From contig CAIKDP010000385.1 in assembly GCA_903826205.1 (NCBI GenBank), forward strand, positions 1 through 64,000: a stretch of 64,000 bases of DNA. The letters are read 5' to 3'. The notes beneath the pieces are model-generated. The model was not told where the DNA came from. It made no database searches and saw nothing but the letters and a program-made list of their open reading frames with translations. The position numbers and the translations under genes are program-made. Source of the stretch: Akkermansiaceae bacterium. GTDB taxonomy: Bacteria; Verrucomicrobiota; Verrucomicrobiia; Verrucomicrobiales; Akkermansiaceae. This document shows positions 34,817 through 49,800 of this stretch, piece after piece. Position 1 is the stretch's first letter, and every line of letters starts with the position of its first letter.

Positions 34817-37800
34817 GGGGGTGGCGAGCTGGTCACTTTGAGCCGCAGGAACGCCTGCGGGCCTGTACCCGCCGGCAGGTTGAAGACATGCTCGCCACCC
34901 GTGCCGGTGTCCGGTGCTTCGAGCCAACTTCCCGGCAACAAGGTCGTGCTCCACTCCGCGCCATAGGTGATGCCGGTGACGCCGGCAGGCTGGTTGAAGC
35001 GCACCACAAACCGTCCGCCGAGCCATTGCCCCTGAGGCAAGCGACCGTTCATTGTGGCATCCAGCCCGAACGCGTAAACGATAAGGTCGGAGTCGCCACT
35101 TTGATCCGAACCCAAGACCGCCATGCCTTGCAAGCCGCTTGCGTGCGGCGTGAAACTCACCGACGGCAAGCCGACCACCGCGAGATTATGCTGCGCCGCC
35201 GAGCCGCTGGCCAGTGCCATCCACCGCGCGCCGGTCGTAAGTCCGCTCATGTCCACCCTGACCGGCACCGTGCTCGGCGTCGTGCTGTTGTTGCCCAACT
35301 GGCCGCTGGCATTGTCGCCCCAGGCGGCCAGCGTGTCATTCGCGCAGAGCGCGAAACTGTGGCTGCCGCCAATGCCGATTTGTGTTAGGGTAGTGCCGGC
35401 GGTGATTGCCGCCATGTCGATGGCCAGCGGGACATTGCTTTGGGTGATGCCGGTCACGCCTAACTGGCCGGTCTTGTTCCACCCCCAGGCCGTCAGCGTG
35501 CCATCGGCGCACAAGGCCAGGCTGTGCGCACCGCTGGCACGGACGGTTGTCACCTGTCTGCCCGCCAATGCACCGAATGCCCCGATCCCCACCGGCACCT
35601 TGCTGGAGGTCGTGCTGTTGTTGCCGAGTTGGCCGCGGTTGTTGTAGCCCCATGCTAACAAGGTGCCGTCGGTGCAGAGCGCCAGCGTGTGGTATTGGCC
35701 GGCAGATAGAGCAGCGATTTGTTTGCCGGCGAGCGCGCCGGACATATTCACTGCCACCGGCACCAGGCGGCCCGTGCTTGTCCCGTCGCCCAGCTCACCG
35801 TCATCATTGAAGCCCCAGCCAACCAGCGTGCCATCCGCACACAATGCGAAACTGTGATAGGCCCCGGCCGCCACCGTCACCACTTGCTTGCCGGCCAGCG
35901 CCCCGGTCGGTGCCACCAACACCGGCACCCGTCGCGTCGCCGTGTCGCCGGTGCCCAACTGGCCGTAGTTGTTATAGCCCCAGGCCACCACGCTGCCATC
36001 CGCGCACAGCGCCAGGTTGTGGAACGGACCGGCGGCAATGGCGATCACTGTCTTGCCTGCCAGCGCGCCGCTGCGATCCACCGCCACCGGCACGTTGCTG
36101 GGCGCGGAACCATTGTTGCCTAACTGCCCATACACATTGTAGCCCCAGGCCGCCAGCGTCCCGTCCGAGCACAGGGCCAGGCTGTGGAGATACCCCTCGG
36201 CCACGGCGGTGAACGTCCTGCCTGCCAGCACGCCCGTGGCATCGGCCGGAGTCGGTAGCAGGCGGCGGGTGGTGGAATTGTCTCCTAACTGACCGTAACT
36301 GTTGGACCCCCAGCCCACCACCTGGGTGGCCGCCCATTGCAGCACCAAATCATTGCCACTACCGCCATAGTAGTTGACCACAAAGTCATAAGTGGCACCA
36401 TTGAATGTCAGCCCGATCCGCTGGCCCTGCGCCAGGTTGGAAAACGCGCCGTGAATGAACCCGAGTCCCGTGTTGTTGACCATGGTTAGAATCGTGCCGG
36501 GGGTCGGCGCATAGTTAAGCCTCACATTCACCGGATAGCCGCCCGCGTCGAAGCCATTGGCCGTTACCGGCACATCACTGGCGGAGTTGAACACAAAGCT
36601 CTCCGGAAGCCGCGTCACCGTGATGACATAACTCATGGTGTCGATGCCGTCTTCCGCCGTGACCAAGACGGTGATGGTGTTATTGCCCACTGCCAGGGGA
36701 ATCGTCCCGCTGGCCGCGCCGCTGGTGACCGCTACGCCGTTGACTTGCACCGCCGCCGCCCGATGCTCGGTGGTGGGCGTTACCGTCAAGCTGTTAGTGG
36801 AGTACGGGACGGTGGCGATATAACTTGTAACGGAGGTCTTAAACCCCGGCAACATTGTCCCGGCGCTCAGGCCAAGGCCTGCCAGTCTCGGGTTATTGCT
36901 GAGGGCGATGAATGCGCGCAGGACCCCATCGGTGCCGGCGGCCAGCAGGTAGCTGTTGGAATAACTCAGCGGGCCGCCGGCGTTGAGCGTTTGCAGCAGG
37001 TGTCCGTCCGCCAGATCAAAGATCCAGGTGGTCAGCGTGTTGGAGATGGCCAGCCGGTCATTGAAGACGATCGGCTGGCTTAGCAAGGTGCCCGTCGCAT
37101 CTGTCTGATAGACCAGGCCCGGTGCGCCGTCCCGCAACGAGAAGCTGTGCACGGCGTTGCCTTGAATGGCAAAGGCCATTCCATAGCCGATGGCGAAGCT
37201 GCCGCTGAAGGCCCCGGGCTTCTGCCAGCGGATCAAACGCGACGGCAGATCGATGCAGATTGCCGCGGCGTTGTTGAAGACCATGGCGCTGTCGCCCGTC
37301 ACGGCAACAACGGTGTTGGCACTCCAGCCATTCCAATCCCAAGTGGTGGCCACCGACCACAGCGTGGCACCTGTCAGCGGACTGTGCTCTTTGAAAGACT
37401 CACCGACGCAGGTGTACAGGTGACCATTCGCAAGCGTCGGGCACCAGCCATCGTATTGCTCCAGGCGCTGGTTAAAGCGCCTGCTGCCATCGAAGTTGAA
37501 GCCATACATGCCGCCATAAGTCCCACCCTCGACAAATATCCCCTGCGCGGTGACAGCCGGGGCTTGATATTCTTCCCATTGGGCGGCAACCGGAGACTTC
37601 CAAAGCTGCTCCCCGGTGTCGCCGTTGAGGCAGAACAGGAATGAATCGTTTTCATTGTTCACCCGTTGGAAGTAAATCCGCCCGTCGTACACCGAGGGCG
37701 GATTGCTCGAGTAACTCGACGGGAACGGAAACGACCACACCGGAGTGCCTGTCGTGAGGTCTAACGCCGTCACTTCATTGCCTGCATCCCAACTTGCGCC

Positions 37801-40800
37801 CGGCACTATGAAGGCCCGCCCATTGGCAATGGCCGCACGATTCAGCGAACGTCCGCTCTTGACCGTCTGCGTCCATGCCGGAACCAATGAATAGCCATCC
37901 AGCGCGGCAGGGTGGCGCCCGTTGTGGGCTGGCGAACCGCCGAACGTTGGCCAATCCCCGGCGTAACGGCTGGCGGCAGCCACCGTGACGATGGCGTCCG
38001 CGGAGACCACCTCACCGACCACGTTGGTGACGCGGGCCTGATAGTGCCCGGCGTCGCTTAGGGCGATGTCATCAAACGCCAGTGATGAGCGGGTGGCGCC
38101 GCTGATGGGTTGGTCGTCATGAAACCATTGCCACCGGAACGGGCCGATGCCTTCCACCGCCGCCTGCAGGATCAATTCCCGGCCTTCGGAGGTGTCCCCA
38201 CCGAGCGGTTGCAATGTTAGAGAGGGCAGATCGGTGGCGGCCAGCACGGTGAGGCGGCAGGCATGATAGGACTGGGCACCGGCGCTGTCGCGGACCCGCA
38301 GTTGCACATCGCAGGCATCGCCGGGATTTCCCGCCGGCGTGCCTGATAGAACGGCATTGCCGTCGCCGCCATCGGCCAATTTGAGCCAGGCCGGGCCTTG
38401 CAGCAATTCCATCACCAGACCGGTGTTGCCGTCACCATCCTCGGCGTGGATGGCGGTGGCGAAGGCCCGGCCTGAAACGACCTGCGAGGGAATGTTCGCG
38501 AGGAAGCGCGGCGTCTGGTTGGCGGCGGGCTCCACCCGGAACAACCACGCCGGTTGCGCGCTGCCGCCGGCGGCCAGCAGCCAACCGTCACGCACGGCCA
38601 GCGCGCAGCCAAACGAACCGAAGCCTGAACTAACAAGACTGACCGCGGGAGTGAGCGCAGGACCCGCGACCCAGGCGGTGCCGGAGCGGCGGAAACTGAA
38701 CACCGCGCCACTGCTGCCGAGCGTGCAGGTGGCGGCGGAATCCCCGATAAACAACTGGTCACCTAACAACGCAAGCGCGCAGCCGAAGGAGGTTGAACTG
38801 CCGGCAACGGCGCTGCGGTTGATTGATGCGGACTGGGCCCACTGGCCGGCAGCATTTTTCGTATAGATTTCCACCGCGCCTGAATCGCTGATGGTGGCCA
38901 GGGTGTTGCCCGCCAGCGCCAGCGCCTTGCCCGAGACGCCGGCGGAGGTGGCCCCGGCAATCGGGATCTTCTGCGTTTGCGTCCACAGGCCGGTGGTGGT
39001 GGAGCGGCTGAAGGCATAGATGCATCCCACCCGGATGAGGGACGGACCCCGACCCGGCGCGGCGATGACCGCTTGATTGCCCTCCATGGCAATCGCGTAG
39101 CCGAACCCGTCGCCAATTGATCCGTCGGCCGCGCTGAACGTCTGTGTCAGCACCGAGGCTGGTTCGGTGATGTATGCCCCCACTCTGCCAATCTTGCTGG
39201 AAGCATAGCCGGTTCCAGCGAGCATCAGATTGCCTGACGCGCTTAGACCGGTGCCATACGCCTCGCCGGCCACCGGTGTCGCGAGGGTGAGCGGCCCGCC
39301 GCTTTCCCAATAGCCGGCCTCCAGCGGCCGGTAAACATGGACGGCGCCGCCATCCGTGACCGGAGTGTCATAACCAAAGGCCCCGACGGCGGATTTGCCG
39401 GTGTCCAGCGCCACGGCGGTGGCGGAATTGGGCAGTTCGGTTAGCGTGCGTGACAACTTGACATCGCTGGTGGTGGGATTGAAATCGTAGAGCAGCGCTG
39501 AATAGCTGCTGCCAACTAACAGATTACGGTCGGAAATGGCGACGCCCTGCCCTGCGCTCCCGGTGCCGACCATGGGCAATGCCGGACCCGTCAAGAATTG
39601 GATCCCGAACGATTGCACGTTGCCCTTGGTGGTGCCGCCGCCACCAGTCACCGCATCGACCCGCCAAGTGTACAATTTCCCGGCCGCCAGCGGCGCGGGC
39701 AGATCATAGTAAGTGTTGGAAACCGTCGCCACAGGCGTCGTCATGGCCAGCAAGGCCGCCGCATCCGCCGCAATGAATACCCGATAGGCGGTGGCCCCCG
39801 CCACCGGCGACCAGGTGAGGCGGGGCGGGCTGTCCGCCAGCGTCTGGCCGGGACGCGGCCACGGGCCGGGTAAATCCGTTAGACCGGCTAGCGGGGTGGA
39901 GACCAGCGTCTTGGTGGTGGCATTGAAACGCACCAGATAGGCGTCGTTGGCCGAGACCGCGGCAATGGAACTGGAAAACGGCAGGGTGGCGGCCTGGCTG
40001 CCGCTGTCGCTCCACCACATCTGGTCCGCTCCGATCGCCAGATCCCCGCTGCGGTTGGTGGCATGGATTTCGGCCGGCATCCGGGCGAGCGCGTGCAAAT
40101 CGTCGGCAGCGAAGGAATATCCCTGCCAGAACAAGCGCGTGCCGTCGCCACTGAGCAAGAGGCTGTAGCTGCCATAGGCGAGTATGGGGCCGGCGGCCAC
40201 CGATTCGAAGGTGTCGCCGGAAATATCGCATTTGAGAATCCTGGCGCCGGAGCTGTTAGCGTCACAGTGATAGTAATACTTGCCGGAGGGGTCGATTTCG
40301 CAGTCACCTGCGCGGACTGAGCCAAGGGTCGCGAGCTTGACCCCGGTGGCGGCATCGTAGAGGTCGGCGGTGACCCATTGGTTCCATCCTTCGGATAGGA
40401 TCCGGCCGGTGGACGTGGCTTCCAGCCTGTTGGCGTCCGCTACCAGCATCAGCGGCGGCAGTTCGGTCCACTTGGCCAGATCAATCACGCAGGTGCCGGT
40501 GTGCTGCCAGTTTGTCATGTTAGGGACATAGAGGCGTTCGTGGACCGGATCGAGATCCGCGTCCGTGGGGCCGGTGCCGACGGGCAGGGAGCGCAGCATG
40601 GTGCCGGTGGCGGCGTCGATTTCCACCACCCGCGCGAAGGCTTCGCCGCTGGCGGCGCGGTTGATGCCGTAAACAACCGGGCGGGTGGGATGGGCCACAA
40701 GCTGGGTGATGTCGATGTCCACGATGCGGAACGTCACCGGCAGGTCGAACGCCGCGGCGCCGGACACCACGCGCAGCACTGTCTGATAGGGACCGGTCGC

Positions 40801-43800
40801 CAGCGATCCCGGATCGAAGCGCAGCCGCAACGGCTGCGGGGTGGTGCCGGAGGCGGCCACCGGCGTGAGCCATGAGGGCAGCGAAGCGGCCGAGACCGAC
40901 CACGGTTGGGATGTTGTCAGGGTTGTGGTGATGGGAAAATCCAGCGTGGCCACCGCCATGCCCTTGATGATGACATGGTTGATAGAGGGGGCCATTTCGA
41001 TCGGTGCGATGCGGAACGACCACACTTTGCCCGGCCGCATGCCCATGGCGTAAACGGTGTCAACCCGCCAGTAATACACCGTGTCTAACATAAGATTCGG
41101 CTGTGTGCCGGTCCACGCCGGGGTCGGGCTGCTGCCCAGATATTCGGGACTGGTTTCGGTGGCACTAGAGACCGCATCGCGGTTGCTGCCAAAGAACACG
41201 CGGAAAGTGCTGGCCAGCGGTTCATGGCTCCAGGCGAGCGGTTGATGGGTGCCCACCACCGAGCTGCCATCGGCGATCGACGGCGTGAGATCCTGCGGCG
41301 GTGAAGCGACCAGTGCCAGCGAGCCGCCGCACAATTTCACGAACCGTTCCTTGGCTGTTAGATTGGTTGTATTCACCAGCACCGGCAGATTGCTTTGGAT
41401 GGTGCTGTTGTTGCCGAGTTGGCCGCTGTTGTTAGTCCCCCAGGCGGCCAGCGTGCCATCGGAGCAGAGCGCGTAACTGTTGGTGGCGGTCGCGGCGAGG
41501 GCGGTCACCGTTTTGTTGGCAAGGACGCCGCTGCGGATGACCGCAACCGGCACGTTGCTGTCGGTCGTGGAATTGTTGCCGAGTTGGCCGTAAGAGTTGA
41601 AACCCCAAGCGGCCAGGGTGCCATCGGAGCAGAGCGCCAGGCTGTGGCCGCCGGTGGCGATTGCGACGATGGTCTTGCCTGCCAGAACGCCACTTTGATC
41701 CACCGCCACCGGCAGCGACGAATGGGTGGTGCTGCCGTTGCCCAACTGGCCGTTGCCATTTAGTCCCCAGGCGGCCAGTGTGCCGTCCTCGCAAAGGGCC
41801 AGGCAACTGCCGCTGCCGGCGGCGATCGCGGTTACGCGTTTGCCATTGAGCACACCACTTGTATTCAGCGCGACCGGCACTGTGGAGGATGTGTTGGTGC
41901 CATTGCCGTGCTGGCCGTATTCATTCAACCCCCATGCAACCAGCAAGCCATCCGCGCAAAGAGCCAGATTGTTGCCATTTCCGGCGGCCACCGCAACGAC
42001 CTGCCGGTCTTTCAAAATCCCCGTGCGATCCACGGCGACCGGAGCATAGGTGTTGTAGCCGCTCCATTGACCGTAGCCCCACGTGGCCAGGGTGCCGTCG
42101 GCGCAAAGCGCAAGCGAATGGTGAGTGCCCGCGGCGATCCCGGTGACCGATTTGCCGGCCAGGACTCCGCTCTGGTCGACCGTGAGCGGCACCACGCTGT
42201 ATGAGGACATTTGGGTGTCGCCCAATTGACCGTAGCCGTTGTTGCCCCATGCTGCCAGCGTGCCGTCCTGGCACCGGGCAAGGGCATGGCTCAACCCGCT
42301 GGTGGCGCTAACAATCATCTTGTTGGCAAGGGCCCCGCTCACGTCAACCGGTACCGGCACCAAGGCACCGCTGGTGGTGCCATTGCCCAGTTGTCCGGAT
42401 GAATTGTCACCCCACGCCAACAGTCGCGTGTTTGCCCAGTGCAATACCAGATCGTTGCCAGTGCCGCCAAAGTAGTCGGCCACGAAAACATAGGTGGTGC
42501 CGGCGTAAGGGATCCCTACCGCCTGGCCCTGGGTCAGGTTGGTGAACCGGCCTTGGATCGCATTTGTCCCGGTGTTGTTGATTGCGGTGAAATCGGCCCC
42601 CGGCGCCGGAGCGAAGGTCAACGCGAACTCGGCCGCAACGCCCGTGGCCAGAAAAGCGTCCGCCGTCACCGGCACCGTGGTGGTGGAACTGAACGTGAAG
42701 GTTTGCGGCAGGCGGGTGACCATCATTGTGTAGGTCATCGTGTTGATGCCATCGGCGGCGGCGGTCACGACGCTGACCGGGTTGTTGCCCACCGCGAGCG
42801 GGAGCGGGGCGCTGGCGGACCCGGACGCGACGCTGTTGCCGTTGACCTTGATCATGGTGGTGGCGATTTCGGCCTGCGGGGTTACTGTTAGACTGGTGCT
42901 GGCAAAGGGCACCGTGGCGATGTAGGCGACGGTGCTCGGGTTGAACACCGGTGCCAGCGTGCCGGCGCCGGGAGTCAGCGCCGCGAGTCTGGACAGACTG
43001 GTGGTGGTGAAGGTCATGTCCGGTCCCCGCGAGTCCCCGCCGGCATTGGTCGCCACCACCCGGAAATGATAGGTGGCACCGGCGGTTAGATTGGTGGGAT
43101 TGAGGGCCACCGTGGTGGTGGTCGTGTCGCTGAGAGAAGCGGGTGTGGCGGCAACTGTTAGGCCGTAGGCCTCGGTTGGCCCATATTCAAAGGTCACGGC
43201 AGTGATGGAGCCTTTGGCATTCACCTGGCCATTGAAGATGGCCCCGGTGTCGGTGATGGCGGTGGCCGCCAGGGTGGTGGCCACCGGCGGGGGCGGCCTG
43301 GCTGACAGGGCGAGGTTGTGGCTGCTGCCACAGGACACGGTGGCAAGCCGTTCCCCACCGGCGAGCATGGGGCTGCTCACCAAGGTCGGAAGGGTGGAGT
43401 TGGCGCTGCTGCCATTGCCCAACTGGCCGCTCGTGTTGTAGCCCCAGTCTGCGGTCGTACCAGTCGCGCAGTGTGCGGCACTGTGGTACTGGCCCCCGCC
43501 AATCGCCGTGATCGTCTGGCCGGTCAGTACTCCGGACTTGTTCACCAGCACCGGCACCTTGGCAGTGGTGGTGACGCCGTTGCCCAACTGGCCGTAGGTG
43601 TTGAATCCCCAGGTGGCCAGGGTGCCATCCGCGCACAGCGCGATGCTGTGGTAGTATCCGGTGGCGATAGCCGTGACGGACTTGCCGGCAAGCACGCCGC
43701 TCAGGTCCACCGACACGGGCGCACTGGCGCTGGTCGTCGTGTTGTTGCCTAACTGGCCGTTGGAATTATAACCCCAGCCCGCCAGCGTGCCGTCGGCGCA

Positions 43801-46800
43801 AAGCACCAGGCTGTGCGTGCTGCCGGCCGCCACTGCGGTGATCGTCTTGCCGGCGAGCACGCCGCTCCGGTTCACCAGCGACGGTCGGTAGTTGTTGTTG
43901 GTGGTGCCATCACCCAACTGGCCGTTGCCGTTGCCGCCCCATACCGCGAGGCTGCCATCGGCGCACAGGGCCAGGTTGTGATAGGCGCCGGCGGCGATGG
44001 CGATGACCGTCTTGCCGGCGAGCACGCCGGATTGGTCCACCAACACCGGCTTGGTTTCGCCGTTGTAGGCGGCCGTGGCATTGCCGAGTTGCCGGCTTTG
44101 GTTGCTGCCCCACGCGGCCAGCGTGCCGTCCGCACACAAAACCAAACAGTGGTCGTCGCCGACGGCGATGGCGCTCACCTGCTTGCCGGCGAGCACTCCG
44201 CTTTGGTCCACCGGCAGGGCCACCGTGCTCATCGCTCCGTTGAAGCTGCTCATCTGGCCGGCGGTGTTCTTGCCCCACTGGAACAACGTGCCATCCGCGC
44301 ACCATACCAGATTGCGGGAGCCGCCCGCGACCGCGGCAAGGATCGTCTTGCCCGCGAGTGCGCCGCTCATGTCCACCAGGACCGGCACATTGCCCGCCAC
44401 CGTGCTGTTGTTACCGAGTTGGCCGCTGGCGTTGTCGCCCCAGGCGAAGAGCCGGTTGTTCGCCCATTGCAAAACCAGGTCGTTGCCACTACCGCCATAG
44501 TAGTTGACCACAAAGGGGTAGGTCACCCCGTTATAGGCTAGATCCACCAACTGCCCCTGCGCCAGGTTGTCAAAGGCCCCCTGAATGAATCCCGTGCCGG
44601 TGTTGTTGATCACGGTGAGGCTGGATCCCGCCACTGGCACATGATTCAAGACCAAGGCAGCCGTGCAACCGGCGACGGCTACCGTCCCGGCCGTCACGGG
44701 CACATCGGTGGCGGAGTTGAACACGTAAGCCTCGGGCAAACGTGTCACCGCCAAGGTATAGGTCTGGGTGTTGATAACATCCACGCCGGTAACCGTGACA
44801 CCAATGGTATTGATGCCAAAGGCCAGGTCGATCACACCGGTGGCCGTGCCGATGGATGCGGCACCCCCATTGACCTTGACCGAGGATGACGCGTTGGCGG
44901 CAGCCGCAGTCACCGTGAGACGGTTCGTCGTCTGGGACACCATCATCTGGTAGCTCAATGTGGCAGCCGCAAACGCGGGCGCCAGTGTGCCGCTGCTCAC
45001 CGACAAACCGTCAAGGGCGGCAAAATAGGTGGTCGTGAAGGTCATGTCCTCGCCGACGCTCGTGCCGTACGGATTTGTCGCGATGATCCGATAGTGATAG
45101 AGGGTCGCGGGTGACAACCCGTTGACGGCGGCACTTGTGGCGGTGGCGACGGTGCCGGTCACCGCCGCGGGAGTGGCCGTGAGCGTGGCCCCGTAGGAAG
45201 TCGTTAGACCATATTCGAAGGACACCGAGGTGCTGTTGCTGTTGGCGTTGACGCTGCCGTTGAGCGTGGCGCTGGTGTCCATAAGGCCGGTGGCCGCCAG
45301 CGTCGTTGCCTCGGCGTGCGGTGGCATGGCCACCACCGCCAGGTTGTGCGACGCCAAGGGACCGGTGACTGCGGCGGTGAAGGACTCGCCGGTTCTGAGC
45401 AGGGTGGTGTTGACCGGCACTGCGGTGGGAGTGTAGCCGCTCACCCCCCCGTTGCCCAAGCGCCCGCTGTAACCATTACCCCAAGTGGCCAGCGTGCCAT
45501 CGCTGCAACGGACCAAATTGTGCTCTGCCGCCGCAAACGCGCTGCTGACGGTCTTGTCAGCAAGCGCCCCGGTGGCGGTGAGCACCGGCACCGGCAGTGG
45601 GCTCAAAGACATGGAGCCGTTGAATGGCACGGTACTGTTGCCTAATTGATAGGTCGCGTTCTGACCCCATGCGGCCAGCATGCCATCCGTGCAAAGCGCC
45701 AGAGAGTGCGCGCTCCCGGCCGCAATGCCAGCGACCGCCTTGCCCGCCAGCGTGCCGCCGCGATCCACCAGGACCGGCACGGTGCTGTCGGCATAGGCTC
45801 CCGTGCCCAACTGGCCGGACAGTCCAGAGCCCCACGCCGCGATTGACCCGTCCGAGCAGAGCGCCAACGCGTGGGCGGAGCCGGCCGCGATGGCGAGGAT
45901 TTGTTTTCCTAACAGCACGCCGGAACGATCCACCAGTATGGGCACCGTGCTTGCTACAGTGGTGCCGATGCCCAGCTGACCGTTGGCGTTGTCACCCCAG
46001 GAGGCGAGCGTGCCATCGGTGCATAGTGCCATGCTGAAATCGCCGCCGGCGGCAATCGCGGCGATCCGCTTGCCGGCCAGCGCGCCCGTGACCTTCACCC
46101 CCACCGGCACACTGCGGTTGCTGGTGCCACCCTCACCCAACTGGCCGGAACTGTTGCGGCCCCACGACACCAGCGTGCCGTCGGCGCAGAGCACGAGGTG
46201 GTGGGTCCTGCCGCTGGCTGCGGCCACCGCAAACTTGCCGGCCAGCACCCCGCTGCGGTCCACGGCCACCGGCACCTTGCTGCCGGTCGTGGAGATGTTG
46301 CCGAGCTGGCCGTAGCCATTGGAACCCCAGGCGGCCAAAGTGCCGTCAGCGCAAAGAACCAGGCTCTGGCCGATGCTGTATGCTGCATCACCACCCGTGG
46401 ACATGGCAATGACCGATTTGCCGGCGAGCACGCCGGAGGCGTCCACTGCCACCGGCACGTTGCTATCGGTGGTGGTGTTGATGCCGAGTTGCCCGGAGTA
46501 GTTGAACCCCCAGGAGGCCAAACGAGTGTTCGCCCATTGTAGCACCAGATCGTTGCCATTTCCCCCGCAGTAGTTGGCGAAGAATGCGTATACCCCGCCG
46601 TTGTAGGCCAGCTTGACCACCTGCCCCTGCGCCAGATTGGAAAACGCGCCCTGTATCGGCTCCCTGCCGGTGTTGTCCACCACGGTGAGATCGACACCCG
46701 CCAGCGGCGCGAAATTCAGCGCGAACGATGCCGTATTGCCCGTGGCCACAAACCCGCTCGTCGTCACCGGCACTTCGCTGGCGGCATTGAACGTAAACAC

Positions 46801-49800
46801 CTGTGGCAGCCGCGTCACCGTCACTGTGTATGTCTGCACGTTGATGCCGTCCACGGCGGTGACTCCAAGAATGACCGGGTTGTTGCCAACCGTTAGACCG
46901 AGCGCGGCGCTGGCGGTCCCGGAGGCCACCGGCACCCCGTTCACCCTGACGATCGCTCCCATGCTTGTCACGACCGGAGTGAAGGTGAGGGTCGCGGTGG
47001 CGAAGGGCACCGCAAGCGCGTACTTGGTGATGTTAGGGGAAAACGCCGGCAGCAAGGTCCCGTTGCCCGCGGTCAGTCCCGCGAGCGTGGCGAAGCTGCT
47101 CGTGGTGAACGTCATGTCCGCACCCTTCACCGTGCCGCCCGCGCTGGTGGCTACGATCCGATAGTGATAGGTTGCGCCCGACAACAAGCCGCTGAGGACC
47201 GCGGTGGATGCCGTGAGGGTGGTGCCCGTTGCGCTCGCAGGGACGGCCGCCACGGTGGTGCCGTAACCGGTCGTCAGGCCGTATTCAAACGACACGGCGG
47301 TGCTGCTGCCGCAGGCATTCACGCTGCCGTTGAGGGTGACGCCGGTGTCGGCAAGCGCGCTGGCTGCCAGCGTGGTGGCCGCGGGCAATGTTGGCGAGGC
47401 CACCAGCGCCAGCTTGTAGCTGGCCCCACACACCCCGGAGACGGATCGCTCGCCGGCACGCAGTGAGGTCGTGTTGGTCAATTCCGGCACCGAGCCGTAC
47501 GTCCAACTGCCTGTGCCATTCCAGCCCCATTCGGCCAATGTGGCATCCTCGCAGCGCACGATATTCTGATAGTTGGCGGCGGAGATGGCGGTGACGGTCT
47601 TGCCGGTCAGCACGCCAGTCCGATCCACCAGCACCGGCCGGGTTTGGTCGGAATAGGGCGGCCCCGCGTTGCCTAACTGGCCATTGTCATTGTTGCCCCA
47701 TGCGGCCAGTGTGCCATCCGCGCACAACGCCAGGCTGTGAATCCGCCCGGCGGCGATGGCGGTGACCGTCTTGCCGGCCAGCACGCCGCTGCGGTCCACC
47801 AACACCGGCAGCGGGCTGCTATAGGCACTGCCCTCGCCCAACTGACCGTCTTCATTCATCCCCCATGCGGCCAGCGTGCCATCCGCACACAGCGCCAGCG
47901 AATGATTGCTCCCGGTCGCAATGGCAATCACCGTCTTGCCGGCCAGTACGCCGCTGCGATCCACCAATACCGGCACGTTGCCTGGCGTCGTGCTGTTATT
48001 GCCTAACTGACCATATGTGTTAACTCCCCAGGCGGCCAAGGTTCCATCCGCGCAAAGCACGAGATTGTGTGCCCCTCCGGCGGCGATGGCGGTGACCGTC
48101 TTGCCGGCCAGCACGCCCGTCCGGTCCACCAATACCGGCAGGTTGCTATATGGCCGGTTACTGGAGCCGCCGCTGCCAAGCACGCCGGAATCAGTCCCCC
48201 AGGCAGCCAGCGTGCCATCGTTGCACAACACCAGCGAGTGAGCCTCGCCGGTGGCTATGGCGACCACCATTTTGCCGGCCAGCACACCGGTCCGGTTGAC
48301 CGCCACCGGTGAGGCGCTTGCCCCCTGGGTGTTGTTACCTAACTGGCCGGAATTATTGTATCCCCAAGCGGCCAGCGTGCCGTCCGCGCACAGCGCGAGG
48401 GTATGACTGTTTTGCGAAGCGATCGCGGTGATCGACTTGCCGGCAAGCACCCCGGCGGTGTCCACCGCCACAGGCACCGCGCTGGCAACCGTGGTGCCGT
48501 TGCCCAGCTGGCCATAGTTGTTAGATCCCCATGCCAGCACCCGCGTGTTGGCCCATTGCAGAACCAAATCATTGCCACTGCCTCCGTAGTAGTTGGCCAC
48601 GAAGGAGTAGGGGATTCCGCCAAAGGTCAGCTCCACCACCTGGCCCTGAGTCAGGTTGTCAAAGGTCCCCTGAATCAAGTTCGAGCCGGTGTTCCGCACC
48701 ACCGTTAGATTGGTGCCCGGTAGCGGCGCGAAGTTCAGCGCCAAGGCGGCCGTGTTGCCCGTCGCCACAAAATCCCTAACCGTCATCTGCACATCCGTGG
48801 CCGAGTTGAACGCAAACACCGCGGGAGGTCGCACCACCGTCACGCTGTAGGTTTGGGTGTTGCCGTCGCCGGCGGCAACCTCAATGGTGATGGGCGTGTG
48901 GCCGACGCCAAGCGTGATGGGGCCGCTGGTCGTGCCGGAGGTCACCGCCACGCCATTGACCTTCACGGTGGCGGTGCCGGATTGGGTCACCGGCGTGAAC
49001 AGGATGCTGGCGGTGGCGGATGGCACGATGACCTCGTAGCTGGTGTTGATGCCGGAGAAGGCCGGATTGAGCGAAGCGCTGCTTACCCCCAGGCTGGCCA
49101 GGCGAGCCAAGGTGCTCGTGGTGAACGTCATGTCGGCTCCCCGCACCGTGCCCCCGGCGCTTGCCGCCACCACCCGGTAGTGATAAGTGGTGCCTGAAAG
49201 CAGGCCGCTGAGCGTCGCCGAGGTCGCCGTGGCGGTGGTGCCGGTCACGGTCGCCGGGGTGGTCGCCACGGTGGTGCCATAAGTGCTGGTCAGGCCATAT
49301 TCAAAGGTGACGGCGGTGCTGCTGCCATTGGCGGTTACGGTCCCCATCAGGGTGGCGCCCGTGTCGATCACCGCGGTTGCCGCCACCGTGGCCGCAGTCG
49401 GCAGCGGCGGCGAAGCCACCAGTACCAAGGCGGATGAAAACCCATTGCCGGTGCTTTCCGGAATAAAGCGCTCGCCAGTCCGCAGCGCGGTCGTATCGAC
49501 GAGCACCGGAATGCTGGTGTCCCAAGTGCTGTTGTTGCCCAATTGACCAGAGTAATTTTCGCCCCACGCGACCAGCGTGCCATCTGAGCACATCGCCTGA
49601 TTGCCGCCGCCGGCAATCGCCGTCACCGTCTTGCCGGTCAGCACACCCGTCCGATCCACCGCCACCGGAATTTTGGAATCATACTGCCGGTTGTTGTTAC
49701 CTAACTGGCCATAGTTGTTGTCGCCCCATGCGGCGAGGGTGCCGTCCGAGCATAGCGCGAGGCTGTGGCGCCATCTGGAGGAAATGGCGGCCAGGGTCTT